Positions 43,065-55,085 of a stretch of DNA of 64,000 nucleotides are shown here, in pieces. The notes under the pieces are model-generated. The model did no database searches. It saw nothing but the letters and a program-made list of their open reading frames with translations, and had not been told where the DNA came from. Position numbers and translations under genes: made by a program. The stretch comes from Cristatella mucedo (lineage: Eukaryota > Bryozoa > Phylactolaemata > Cristatellidae): assembly GCA_009760855.2 (NCBI GenBank), contig WPIO01000008.1:8094001-8158000 (forward strand), read 5' to 3'. Each line of letters begins with the position of its first letter. Positions within the stretch are counted from its first letter, which is position 1.

Positions 43065-44650
43065 TTACTCAGCGGAGTGATTAGCTTGCAAATCAGAGTG
43101 GAATTACTTGTGAGGTTTGAAGTTTCAAAGTAAGAGTTTGGCTGGTCTGTCAATACTAATTGCAGTGTGCTTGAGATAAACGGCAGTAGAGATACTGGGC
43201 AAAAGTTCCTTAAGTTTTCTCAGTCACGTTGCTTTCTTAATTAGTGGCCTAACAACAGCCTTTTTGAAAGGTTCAGGGACAAGACCTGAGGTACGGATAT
43301 ATTTATAGCATTTATTTGCATGGCAGCAGTAGGTCTGTGCATCGCACAATCAAGACTGTGACAATAGAGTCTAGAGGTCTTCTTTGATCGAGAGATGAAT
43401 TTCAGGATCAGGTCAAAAGTAGTAGGCTTGAATGCACACGTTAAGTTGCTGCAAGGAATTGGGAGACATGAGTCCTGTAGGGATTGTACCAAGGGAGTGG
43501 AGTCCAGTGAGGATGCGGTTACCTTGGGGATAGACTATCCGATCTTGTCTAGTTTGTAGTGTAAGAATCTTGAAAAGAAATCTGATGGATCACCAAAAGA
43601 ATTAGTAGGTTACTACAAGCTGAACTGGGAGCGACTAAGAAAATGGCTGACGGTTAGTAAATAACAATTTTGGTTTGTGCGTCTGCGAATCGACAATAAT
43701 TTGTTATAGTAAATACACTTGGCCATTGCTAGGACGGATTGCTACGATATTCAGTAGTCCTTGTATGCTTGTCTATGGGCAGTCAGTCGTAATCTTTGCA
43801 CGCTTTTTCTCAAGCTTGAACTTTATTGCTCTAGCTAGTTAATACCAGAGGGTAAACAATTGGCCGTCCGGGAGAGGGCACACAATGTGCTTAGTCAGAG
43901 ATCCATGCTCCTCAAGAATGTTGGCTAGTGTCGTTTTGTATGCAGCATTCTACCAATGATATGTCCGAAGGGAGGTTTCAATCAACAGGGGCGAGGAAAA
44001 TACTTTCGTGCGACCAGCATTAATGTCAACAGTCTCAAGGTTTCGCGATTCACAGATGCATTTCCCTTTGCAGCAAATGTAAAGCGCCTAGAAAGAGATT
44101 AAGTTCTCTGAGGGCGCTTTATCAAGTACATTATTATTATTATTATTATTATTATTATGTTCCTGGATGCGAATGAGGGCAAAGATGCAAACTGAATGAG
44201 AACCGCTCGTGATCAAACCAGCAAAATTCGGGGATAACAAGAGACGACAGCATACAATCTTGGAAGAATATTTGATTTCGCGTATGACCTTGTTGTTAGC
44301 GGGTCATGCACATGAGCCTCATGAGAAAATGGGTCAGTCGATGCACGGAAATGGGATTTAAGGCTTCAGTAGAGTCTTTGAAATAAATATTAAAGTTGCC
44401 CTGAACGAGGACGGCACGATTTCTTGCACACAGAAACAAAATTAGGTAAGAAAGATCTTAAATAATTGGGGACTTGATATCTGGGTGATGGCGTATTACT
44501 GCCACCGTTGGCAAGTTACTGTTAGAGGGAATCAAAACAAGAGATTCGAAAGAATGCTTTGAGGGGACTGCAAACGGTTAGAAAGTTATAAAGTAAGGTG
44601 CGACAATGGTGACTCATACACTAGTTTTGATCGATCTAGGTGCACTCTCG
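43065..44650 (-). mobile_element. Old L2/CR1-type LINE, endonuclease to RT start
   Basis: The minus strand reads, from right to left, an endonuclease part (FVSVCKKSCRPRSGQL region at about 44430-44380; DHERFSFSLHLCPHS near 44215-44165), then CESRNLETVDINAGRTK near 44060-44010. Next is the linker with FISRSKKTSRL and VPQVLSLNLSKRLLLGH, and finally the start of the RT fingers near 43080. It is interrupted by a short LINE tail of opposite orientation at 44057-44157. Confidence 0.65.
44057..44157 (+). mobile_element. Minimal LINE 3' tail (about 100 bases) inserted in another LINE
   Basis: Plus-strand tail with TTTGCAGCAAATGTAAAGCG and a clean ATT repeat (about nine units). The host LINE's endonuclease reading continues on both sides of it, so this is a very short, relatively young 5'-truncated insertion. 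Confidence 0.75.
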
Positions 44651-44839
44651 AATTCACAGATAAAAGATACTTGTCTTTCTAGATCCTTAGTGGAGACACG
44701 CTCCTTCTAAAAAATCTTGTTCCGCCGCTATAAATGCGCAAATTGGCCATAGCATGGGTCAAACTGAGCAGGAGATCTAAGCAAAGCCACCGTACCCACT
44801 AAACTGTGACTGTGATAGCAGAACTACCGCGACGGAGCG

Positions 44840-44949
44840 ACAACAACGTGACCAATCAAAGGAGGTCGCATTCGGGGGAGCGACCCTCGTATTAAAACGT
44901 GGCTGCCGATAAACGCTTGTCCTCCGTCCACTAGTGGCGTTTTATTACA
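44840..44949 (+). repeat. Left LTR (inner part) of the old gypsy fossil
   Basis: Shares the AACGTGACCAAT start and the TAAACGCTTGTCCTCC block with 47915-48018 and ends at TTATTACA. A CTATAAATGCGC near 44730 may be the TATA box if the LTR extends that far. Confidence 0.55.
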
Positions 44950-46409
44950 AGGTAACTGCATGGGATTTTAGAGTATCGCCCTGAATAAATTAAAGGCTCG
45001 AGAGAGATAATTTTTACCTAGTTTAACGCCTACGTTTAACTCTCCAGCGACGTTTACGTTGGACGAGCCGGCGTTACGCCGGCGTGGCGAAACCGTTTTC
45101 GGCATTACGTGACTGCTACGAACCTGGCGGTGGAGGGCCAGGGTGTACAGATAAGTACACGTATGTACGCCAGGCGGGGAGCGAAAGCCGAAGCCTTTAT
45201 TCGACATCTTTAACCTTTGCAGCTTGCCGCACACCCAGACCTCTGTTCCCTTTGGTAAAGGACAAATTCCTTCGAATGGAGCAAAACGGCATCGTCGAAT
45301 GCATCAAAGCCGGCCGAGTGGTGCTCTCCAATCGTACCGCATCTTACTCTAACGGCCAAGTGTGCCTTGGTGTCTACTTGAAGCACTAGAATCAAGCATT
45401 GGTGCATGAAAGGTAGGTGCTACCTACGCTTGGTGAGATTGTGTCAAAGCTTGTTGGTGCTAAGCTGTTCTTTAATCTAGATGCGTCCAGCGGGTTTCAA
45501 GCTATTCCAATATCCCATGAGAGCACTCGCTTAGCGACGATCATAGCACCGTTTGGGCGGCTTTGCCTTCGCCTGCTCCCCTCGGCCATTACCAGAGCAC
45601 CGGAGAGCCTTCAGCGGCTGATGCACGACGACCTCTTGGGTGAGATCGAAGGTGTAGCCGTCTAAATTGGGTGACGTTTTGGTGTACGGATCCACAGTGG
45701 CTGAGCACAATGGTAGATTTTGTCGCGTCATTTCCGCAATTTCAAAGTCAGGCCTAAACTTGAATAGGGACCCACTTTGGCGTTCTTAGGACAAGTTATT
45801 GATGTTTCGGGCGTCCGACCATAAGACCATAAAATAGATGTTACCCTCAACCTCCCTGATCCGACCAACATAGCCAAGCTAAAGCTATGACTTGGTATGG
45901 CAAACAACCTTGGCCGATTTTCACCAAATTTGGCCAATGTCTAAAAACAGCTACGATACCTCTTCCCGTCTGAATCAGCATGGTGCTGGATGTGAAATAA
46001 GAGGAAAGCATTTCGGAAAGTGAAGATGCTTTTGACAAATGTACCGGCATTGGCCTATTGGGACCCACAAAAGTCGGCGATTGTCTGTGCCGATGCCAGT
46101 AGCTACGGCCTAGGCACCTTTCTGCTTCAGTCGGGAGAGCAAGAGGTGTCACCTGTCGCATTTGCATAATACAGGTTGTCTGGCGCCGAAAAAAGATACG
46201 CTCAGATTGAAAAAGAGTGTCTGCGGCGGCGTGAGCATTCAAGAAGTTCAGTATGTTCCTTCTTGGCTAGTCTTCGTTCGAGCTTTGCACTGACCACAAA
46301 CCGTTCGTTCCGTTACTGATGACTAAGGACCTTGACCAAGCCCCTGTTAGATACCAATGCCTATTGATGCGAATGATTCGCTATAACCAAGTGCCGTGTA
46401 CGTAATGTA

Positions 46410-46735
46410 ATGTAATGTATCTCAGTCTGTAACTCCACAAAGTCATAAAGACAATGTAGATGTTATACAGGAGAGTTTTGTATAGCGCACTCGCAGCCTA
46501 AGTGGTTTTCGGTACGCATTCGGTAGCCAGTAGACTTCGTCTCCTCCAACAAAGAGAAAATTGGAAGCCTAGCAGAGTCGGGAGAGCACTTGAGGTAGTG
46601 AGTAGCGTGGAAGTGGCAGCCCAGGACCGCTGAAAAGGATGAGCCATAGTCGGCAGCAGGAGAGTAGCTGTCGCTACATACATGGGAAGACCCTGGTGAT
46701 GGCTGATACGTTGTCAGGGGCGCCATTGCGTAGGA
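46410..46735 (-). mobile_element. LINE family C 3' end inserted in the gypsy fossil
   Basis: Minus-strand copy carrying the LGCECAIQNSPV end reading and the CCTAAGTGGTTTTCGGTACG stretch. Retroelement-like sequence lies on both sides. Confidence 0.65.
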
Positions 46736-47914
46736 ACTAGGAAAACGACCATGCCGAAGCCGTACAGTTCTACGTAGTCACAATTGCTGCTAAATTCACT
46801 TTCAGTTGCTCGCATGCGTGAAGTAAAGCAGGCTACCGCTGAGGACAGCGAGCTACAGGTGGTTACTGAGTATACGCTATCAGAGTGGCCTAAATCGAGC
46901 AGGGCCTACCAGAAACCTTGTGGAAGTACTTCGCCATAAGTAGCCATCTCTTTCTTTGCTTTGATTGCTTTATTCCTGTACGAAGATCGTATATATATAT
47001 ATCCCTCAAAGCATAACCCTGTTGTGTTGCACCGGATCCACGACGGCAACTAAGGGGTGACCAAATGTAGGGACCGAGAAAGGTCTTGTGAATATTAGCT
47101 AGGCATCAGCTAAGACGTTAACACATATGTAGATTCTGAGAGCTTTTGTCAAAACAACCAAGGGTGACAGCCGCACTCCACTATCAAAATCAACACGACC
47201 AAAGAGGCGATGGCCCAACCGCAGGCTATATTTGCTCGCTGGGGCAAACCACAATAATTGCATTCTGGCAATGGTCGGCAATTCCCATCTCGTGAATTTG
47301 GTGCTTTTGCTAGACGATACGGGTCCAGGCACGTTACGACCAGCCCAACTCTCCAAAAGCGACAGAGAAGAGGAAAGCTCTGCGAAAACAGCCAATTCTA
47401 GCGTGAAGCAAGCAGCCTAGCCCGATGCCTCGCTCTAATGATTCAGAGGTCGATGCCTTGCACCGCTACAGACTTTAGCCCAGCGTAGCTGATCATGGGG
47501 CGACAATTAGGATGGCGCTGTCTGAGCTCCATCGGCATGTCTAACTACAATGGCCGGTAACGGAGACGGTGCAACTCAACGACAACTGATGAGGGCTCAA
47601 GCGGGTGCACCTCGGTTGTTTGTCGTGCAGACTGACAATGGCAGCACACTTCAACGGAATAGGCGGCGTCTTCAACCGCTTCGTACTAATCAACAAGTCA
47701 CTAACAGCGAATCTCCTGGCGTTTTCCTGCATCTACCGAACCCTAGAACGGCAGTGCAAGATCAGTCTTAAGTATTGCCGATGAAACGCGCACCCCGAAA
47801 TAGCACATGACAACATGGCCAGCCAGCTCGGTAAAGCCTGTCCAAAGGCTTGATCTTTGAAACGAGCCTGTTTATATTTGGGGGGAAAATATGATACCAA
47901 GCGGGGCCACAAAA

Positions 47915-48018
47915 ACGTGACCAATTGGAAGTCACTCTCGGGGCTGCGGCCCAGTTAATATTATAACGCGGCTGGCTGTAAACGCTTGTCCTCCATCCGC
48001 TAGCAGATTTTCATTAGG
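47915..48018 (+). repeat. Right LTR (inner part) of the old gypsy fossil
   Basis: Aligns to 44840-44949 with clear but diverged similarity, including the 16-base block TAAACGCTTGTCCTCC. Confidence 0.55.
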
Positions 48019-50480
48019 TGACCGAACCCGTCAAAGTGAAATAGCTGTTGCTGCACTGCATACGTTAAAACTGAAAAACCATGCGGCAGCAATCGATTTT
48101 GGATATTTAAACGTGGCACTTCCAAGGACGAAGATGTCCCAATTGCTTAGAATTCTGCTCTATACGAGCTCTTTAATGCCTTCGCAGTCACTGTGTTCCT
48201 GACGAGAGGCTTTTCCCGAGCAACTAACAGAGGGCCGGCTCCTTCCAACTCATTTTGGTACATAGTTCAAGATGTCTAGCAGGTCACCGCTTGACAGCAC
48301 CACAAAAGAACGGCGGCATCTGCGTTGCATGAAATGGGCATGAGCATCTAAAAAGTGGCACGGGTTCTTAAAATCAGCCATGCGGCAGTGAGCTACAACA
48401 TCGATCGATGTCCTCAAGAACTGCTCGCCGTAACCGAGACCTGGCAGGAATCAGTTACCCGCCCGACAATAAACGACGGAAACCCCGGCAGGCTTCTTCG
48501 TCTTCTTCTTTCATACCCCTAGATCTAATCAAAACAGGCGATGGTGTTGGCGTTATTACACGCTCGTCCTTCAATTTCAAGAAGTTTTAAGTCCCTTCAG
48601 AGCAGTCTTGGGGGACTGAAAACTGCTTGAAAAAGCAGTCTTTCGAATCTATTGCTTTGAATTCATCAGACAACAAGCTGCCAATGGTGGCAGTAGTCTA
48701 TCGCCCCCTAGGTACCATGTATTTATCTCAGATTTTCCAGATTTCATTTTAATTCTGCATGCAAGAAATCGGTCTTCCCTCTTTATGGGTGACTTTTAAC
48801 ATCCATTTTGATTCCTTATCTGACACCTTCAGCGTTGGGTTTCACGCATTGACTAACTCATTTTCTCTATTGGTTCCTTTGTATGGCCCTACTCACATTT
48901 AGTGTCACATACTGGGCCAAATTTTCTCCTACAACAGCGAGCTATAATCAACTATTATGATCAAATTGTGATTATCTGATCACATGCAGATTTAATTCAG
49001 TTTTCAGCGTGTGACCTCCTGTGCATCCAAAGTAACCCGTGAATCGCGAAAAATAAAACTCCTGACATTTATGTTGTCCACACCAGAATATCTACTTCAT
49101 CCTGCTGCTTAATTCCACTTCTGACCTGTCATCATTGGTAGTATGTTACAACACAACACAGGCTGACATGCTTGATGAGTTTTCAGTTGACTATATGCAC
49201 TTACCAATCGATCTTAGCAAAGGCCAAGAAAAAACATTGCTCAATCATAGGTGCACAATCCGAAAATGCTGATACCTACGTTCAACCATCTCCTTAACCT
49301 CTCCCATGTTAGCTTCTTACATAGTAATCCTTGTGATGATCTTGCTAATCGCTTCTCTAGCTTCTTTGTCAAAAAGATAGACAAGATCATGGAGTCTATT
49401 CCTAGGTTAAAACATCCCCTCTGGAATTATGTTTCTCAATTCTCTGCAACGCCTCAGTGTCTACATTCAAGGTCACGAGTGTCCTCATCCTGAAGCTCAT
49501 GCCACAAAAAAAACTAGTTCTCTAGACCCTATTTCCGTTGTCCACCTTCTACGATAGATTGATCTGCTGCTGCCACGTATAACTAGCATAATTAATATGT
49601 CATTAGCCTCAAGTCATGCCTTGGCGTCTTTCAAAAATACATTAGTGTGGCTACTACTCAAGAAAGCAATACTAGACAAAAAGATGTTGAACAACTTTCG
49701 CTTAGTCTCTCTTCTATCGTTCCTATCAAACACATTGGAACGAGTCGTGGCAGACCAGCTGAACTCATATAATGAAACTTCACACCTAGCTAGTAAGTTC
49801 AAGTCTGGTTTCAAAGCTAATCACTCCACGGCATCAGCATCTTTTATGATGTATAATGACCTTCCTAGGGATTATGGTTCTGAAATGAAAAACTTTTATT
49901 TTTGAAAAGCAACTGTTTTTTTCTAATTTTTAAGAAACAGCTGTAAACAGCTGTCGTTACTGTTGTTTTTTCGCTTTGTTCACTAGTTTTACAGTCAGTA
50001 GTTTATTTTTGCGATGAAAACCAATGTATTATATATATTTCTGATAACTTCTAAATCGATACATTTTACACTTTATAATATTTAAAGAATACAAGTGAAT
50101 TAAGCGACTTGTCTGAGAGACGCGATCCTAATTGTGTACATAAAAATTCGTTCCTCGTCCGCTGATGTCGGTTTAATGGATGGAATAACTTTGTGCAATT
50201 TGTGGAGACTTTCATTACTCTGGCCAGAGTTCCGGAAAAGTGGGAATTCGGACTTAAACCATTTAAAATTGTCTTGCCCTTCGACTGCAATCGATGATCG
50301 ATCTTTTTGAAGCAATAAATTTAGTTAATTCGTAAGAGACAGTTCGCAATTTCAGCATCATATGACGACTATTCGACGACGACGTCTACATCGTTGATTC
50401 CAAATAGACGAGATATAAAACTTCCTGCGAAATTTTGCATAGTTTATGACGGGGCAACAGATGGATTTTTTGAGACTGGA

Positions 50481-50816
50481 CTAGAGGTTTATGACATCCT
50501 TGTTCAATTGCTCTTCAACATGACACTTCAAAACTTCCATGAGCTTGGCACTTATGTCATAATTCAACTTAGAGAGCTTGTTGAACATGAATTCTGAAAT
50601 TTCGGCAGCACTTATCATCATCGCGTCTTTTTGTTTTAGATTCTCAACAGTAATTTTCGCAGGTTCCGTTGCCTTTAGAAGAGTTTTGAGAGCGGCATAA
50701 TGCAGTGTCTCAATAACCTCCAGCACCTTGAATTCGGTTAGTGTCTCACGAATAGCAACTTCTGTCTTTACTAGCGACTCTAACATTAATGGTACGGAGT
50801 TCCAGTGCATTTTCAT
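50481..50816 (-). pseudogene. hAT transposase core fragment
   Basis: A 111-residue open piece beginning MKMHWNSVPLMLESLV, the usual RWNST..ML block of hAT transposases, with the following ALKTLLKATEPAKI helix region. Upstream and downstream parts of the same protein are out of frame with it. Confidence 0.7.
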
Positions 50817-51369
50817 GTAAAGATGCAGTTCAATCTTGCATCTGAACTCAGCTTTTAGATTGTATGGAAAGACATTATTTCGAACAGTTGGTTATTTCGA
50901 AAAATTTGACAAGCTTCTGTTATTTCGTGAGGAAATTGCGTATCTCTCATTCTAATGTATCATCGCTGACCACTTGTAAGTTCGTAACAGCTTCAAAGTT
51001 GTCTTTTCATTAACATCGTTGCTACCCATGTTTAAATCTTTCATTCATCTCAGTACCCTTCCTGTACAATGTGTCACATACTCCAAGATGCAGAGCATGG
51101 TTTAAGCAAAACTATTCGATGACATCGATGTCCCTAATGCATTTCTTATTTACTGCAGCATTTCTTATTTACTGCACTGTCCTGAGTTGATCCCAATAAA
51201 TCCTCTCCATTTTTATTCCAAAAAACGCTCAAAGCATGTTTCATTTGTTTGAAAATAATGTGTACGTACCAAACATGCGAACACGACCCATAATGATTGT
51301 TGTTTCCTCACCGCTATCATGAATTTAGACTCCGAAAAATCTATGTCCTCTCACGATTGTGTATAGCTG

Positions 51370-51520
51370 TGTTGGTTTGGCCTTTTAGCTAAGGTGCTCG
51401 CCCCGGTCGTGATCTGGCCAAGGTCGTGGGCTCATGCCCCGGGGCATATGTGAAGCGCCTGAAAATAGATAAAGTTCTCTCTAGGCGCTATACAGATGAT
51501 TTGTATGAATTTTTTATTCC
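51370..51520 (+). repeat. tRNA-derived SINE, family 1, inside the hAT transposon
   Basis: A well kept copy: TTTGGCCTTTTAGCTAAGGT head, CAAGGTCGTGGGCTCATGCC, then CATATGTGAAGCGCCTGAAA and TCTCTAGGCGCTATACAGAT. Likely the best single copy for deriving a consensus. Confidence 0.75.
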
Positions 51521-53668
51521 TCCACAGTCATGCTAAACTCTACTCCTCTCTCTAGTTTTCCCTTGATGTGGGCAATCGTTTTGTTTCTATTCCCTTTGTG
51601 GTAATCACCACCAACTTCGTCGCATTGCTTTCGTTCGCTGGAATTTTGAATCCGTCCTGTGAGATTGATTGCCGTTGGTACATGTTTATATAGATAGCTC
51701 TAATATATATTCCCTTATCAGCCAGATCGGGAACAATCTCCTCCAGACTCTTTCGCCCAGGAAATCTGCCATCGTTTTTGTTCTCTTATTGTTCACAGGC
51801 TCTTCCTTGGATGTAAACCCTCCAGCAGGTTTATCGAAATCAATTCCATGTACTTTCATATGATTCTTCTACTTTTTCATGGAGTTTTCAGGAAATTTAA
51901 TGACTGTATTGCATCGTACACACAGACCTTCTAGCTCTTCTGTAATTGGATTCTTTCGTTTTGCGGCGGATACCAAAACTGAAGACGTGGCTGACAAGAA
52001 CATCAATATTTGACAAGGCCACAAGATTAATTTCATTACTATCTTTGCTAATTTTTGAAAAAGTGCATTTTAATTTTAGTCTTTGGACAACTATCATGAG
52101 AAATCACTAACACATTCAAGAGAAACTTTCAAAATTTAATTTCATATCTCTAATGAATGTTGGAGCTTAAGATGTAGTATATTTTGTTCAAAATTTCCCG
52201 TTAGAAAAAGTACAGCAGTTATAAGAAAACGGCTGTTAACTAATTTTTTATTTTGGGCGGAAACAGCTGTTGTACTGTTAATGTTAAGCAGTTACCAGAA
52301 ACCCTACTACGGATGCAGACTTAGGGAGAGTCTCTCCGATTGTTTTGCTCGATCCATCACCAAGTCCTTCTTGAGCGCCTCCCATCTCCGCTGGGCATCA
52401 CTGGAACTGGTCTACCATCGTTGAAGTCATATCTCAGTCGGAAACTCCCGAGTATTCACGTGAACAGAAAAAGATTATCCGAGAAACTACTGAAGTATGG
52501 GGTACCTCAGGGCTCTGACTGGTTCATTTCACGTTTTCTACTCTCCCTCGATTGTCCGATGTGATTGCCAAGCACAACCTAGGCTTTAACTTCTATGCAG
52601 ATGACACTCAGTTTCGCCTTTGCTTTGGTCTCTCCAAGCCCTCCTTTTCAATTCTCTGAACCCCCTTGGTGCATGTATTGGTGATAACCACACATGGATG
52701 GCGACAAATTTTCTCAAATTGAATGAGGATAGAACTAACTTACTAGTCACGTGCAAACCAAACATGATTCGGTAATTGGAAAAAATAACGCTCAAAAATG
52801 GCCCTGTCAGCATATTTCCTGTCAAATCTGAACAAAATGCCGGCGTCCTGTTCCAAAGTGACCTTTCATTAGACGACCACATCTGCTCCCCAGTCAATTC
52901 TGCCTACTTTCAGCTGTATAACATTGATAAAATTTAGGCTTGCTCATACTGGGATACTACATCTAAATTGGTCCATGCATTCGTGACATCCCGTCACGAC
53001 TTATGTAACTCAATACTTGCCGGTCTACCAGCCTGTGCTATCAAGCACTTACAGTTGGTGCAGAACTTTGCAGCTAGGTTTGTCTGCGGTCGGAGCTCCC
53101 ACATCGCACCACTTCTTGCCGACCTGTACTGGCTCCCAGTCAAGCAACGCAACGACTTTGAGGTTCTGTTACTCAATTTTAGATCCCTTCATTGTTTGTT
53201 CTCTAGCCTACCTATTATATATACTATTTCACCAGGCTAATCATCGTACCACCCGCTTTCCTAAATCCAATCGTTTACCTAAACCTCGTACGAACCTCGA
53301 ATCCTTTGAGACCATGCCTTTACTTCGTATGCTCCCAAAGCCTGGAACTCGCTTCAAATAGCGTTACGACATTCTTTGACTCGACAACAATTAAAAAGAA
53401 CCTAAAAGGAATCTAGTTAGCACAGAATTTAGTGGTTTGTGTGATTTTTGCTTTGTGTGCTTATGCGTGCTGACACTGCGCATGCTGCCACAAACCATAT
53501 TTGCATGCTGACCCTGGGTATGTCACCTCTAACCATGTTATGCCTGTTGCTATTGAGCACGCTATCACTGACCATTTAATCACGCTTTCTGTGCAGCAAA
53601 TGTAAGTGCCTAGAACGAGATGCAGTTCTCCGATGGCGCTGCTCAAATCTATTGGCATTATTATTACT

Positions 53669-54264
53669 TCAAACTTCCTATCACACAGGCAGTAACACCA
53701 TCGCCAACTTCGTTAGCGCTCGCCTATTCATAAACTGTATATATGATCCTCAATGAGAGACCCAGACACGAACGCCGATCAGAGAGCCATGCCGTAGGCA
53801 GACAGACATCAAGGGCCGTATAATGGCCAAAGCAAGAACATGGCGCCTCAAGTGCATGCACAATCATGCTTCTTAAGTTCAACCAATCAATTAGGTCTCT
53901 GGTTGACGAGTTTTCGAGCGGAAAAAATTAATACGCAGAATGGCAATGCACGATTCCCACTACAATGCCACCAGCCACTTCTGCCCGGGGCTTATTCGTG
54001 GAAATTAGTGTGGAGTGTCGATTACACACAGACACAGTGTACAGGCTTTATCCTGGCCACGAAGAACTTGTGCTCGGGCACCGCGTTCCTGCGGTTTCGC
54101 CGGGCTAAAGCTAGCGTTGCCTAAGAAGGGCATACGAATGTTTCCAACTACGACCAAGCGCAAGCAGTGTTTATCGAAGAGACGAACCAGCAAAGAAGGA
54201 AGAAATGAGGTGCGAAAAGGCTCTCCAGAAATCGCAGTAGTATTTTTCGAATAATAATAGCAGT
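53669..54264. other. No gene recognised (transporter intron 1)
   Basis: Mixed sequence. Short frames with no motif. Confidence 0.4.
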
Positions 54265-54775
54265 ACCCACTATTTTGTATAGCACCCTAAGAGAGCCGAG
54301 TCTCTATTCAGGTGCTTTACAGCTCGTTGCCAGACGGGTAGGGCCGAAGCATAAGTATGACCTTGATACGACCTTGAAGTCCGTACGCTATTTGATGAGC
54401 AGCCAGTGCAGGTTGGTCAGCAGCGTGACGGCGACGTGGCCATGGCAACGTGTATGACAGGAATTCGCGAAGCTGATGCCTAGTTTTGCGCCAACCGGTC
54501 GAACGCTTGCCATTTCACGGGCAGGAAGACCTACCAGGCAGTGACTTGCCGCAGTCCGGCCGGATGGCCGGATGAATGGACCAGCCCGAATTGGGAAATG
54601 TATCCATGCGGAAGTTGGCAGACTTGAATTGAAGCCGATGCAATCGTCTAGTGGCAAGTCACTATGGAAGATAGCACCCTGATTGCGGGCAGACGCAGCA
54701 GGAAGAGACACGCCGACAGAGCCGTGCCTCAGTCGGGCTTTCCAGGCTCTGACCGAGCGGGTCGACGCGCTAAGC
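54265..54775 (-). mobile_element. L2-type LINE, subfamily B, 3' end
   Basis: The minus strand reads LRHGSVGVSLPAASARNQGA and IFHSDLPLDDCI, matching LKIGSASISPVESARNLGVIFQSDLSLHDHI of the main family, and ends VTLLTNLHWLL. Its 3' tail (as read on the minus strand TGTAAAGCACCTGAATAGAG...CTCTTAGGGTGCTATACAAA) is nearly the same as the tail of SINE family 1. This makes it the likely partner LINE. Confidence 0.75.
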
Positions 54776-54974
54776 CGAACCGATACGCTATAGCCGAACG
54801 CTCCGAACCTTGATGTCTGACCATGACCTTGCCAATCCTCACCTTTCACAGTCGCTTTTGATCGAGCAGCTTCGATGGACGAGTCGAGGACGCATGAGAC
54901 GTGACGCGTCGCTTTCGGAACGCCAGTTCGGAGTGCCCGTTCATCTAGCGGCAACGAGTCGCTAGGCGCGGGCC

Positions 54975-55085
54975 GAACGAAATCTAGGTCTGGCCGAGGT
55001 CGTGGGCTCGAGACCGTCGGCATATGTGAAGCACCCGAGAAGAGATAAAGTTCTCTTAGGGCGCTATACAACCGAATTATATATG
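54975..55085 (+). repeat. tRNA-derived SINE, family 1 (3' part)
   Basis: CCGAGGTCGTGGGCTCGAGA followed by CATATGTGAAGCACCCGAGA and TTCTCTTAGGGCGCTATACA. The head is reduced. Confidence 0.65.

Larger units (their letters stand above)
44700..48018 (+). mobile_element. Old Ty3/gypsy LTR retrotransposon fossil
   Basis: Plus-strand element between two diverged LTR copies (inner parts about 44840-44949 and 47915-48018). Parts recognised: reverse transcriptase-like (FLRMEQNGIVE, NLDASSGFQAIPI, QRLMHDDLLGEIEG), RNase H-like (CADASSYGLGTFLLQSGEQE, LCTDHKPFVPLL) and a linker or integrase-start-like stretch near 46800-47100. A family C LINE is inserted at about 46410-46735. Heavily broken (well over ten breaks). 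The many differences between the LTRs also mark it as old. The outer LTR edges are uncertain. Confidence 0.7.
49873..52306 (-). mobile_element. hAT-type DNA transposon (2.4 kb) with decayed transposase
   Basis: Flanked by an 8-bp target duplication with one mismatch (CTAGGGAT at 49865-49872, CTACGGAT at 52307-52314), the size expected for hAT. The ends are inverted repeats (TATGGTTCTG left; TAGGGTTTCTG as read inward from the right). On the minus strand, near 51990-51850, a BED-finger-like reading (C..C...H...H with LCVRCNTVI and KNHMKVHGI) comes first. A transposase core with HWNSVPLMLES (50816-50481) follows. A dimerisation-type C-terminus (IPSIKPTSADEERIFMYT near 50210-50140, continuing in another frame as RLSDKSLNSLVFFKYYKV) is last. 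Frameshifts and stops make it inactive. A SINE sits inside at 51370-51520. Confidence 0.85.
48300..53668 (+). mobile_element. L2/CR1-type LINE, long copy split by a hAT transposon
   Basis: Plus-strand copy with both enzymatic regions. Endonuclease readings LLAVTETWQES and GVGVITRSSFNFKKF lie near 48410-48590, and MVAVVYRPLGT-like near 48690. RT fingers follow at 49597-49870 (ERVVADQLNSYNETSHLASK, KANHSTASASF). After the hAT insertion (49873-52306) come the rest of RT with YADDTQFRLCF-like motif C near 52600 and the ORF2 C-terminus (52968-53400). The tail is at 53590-53668. Without the insert it is about 2.9 kb. Many stops and frame changes; an old copy. Confidence 0.8.
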
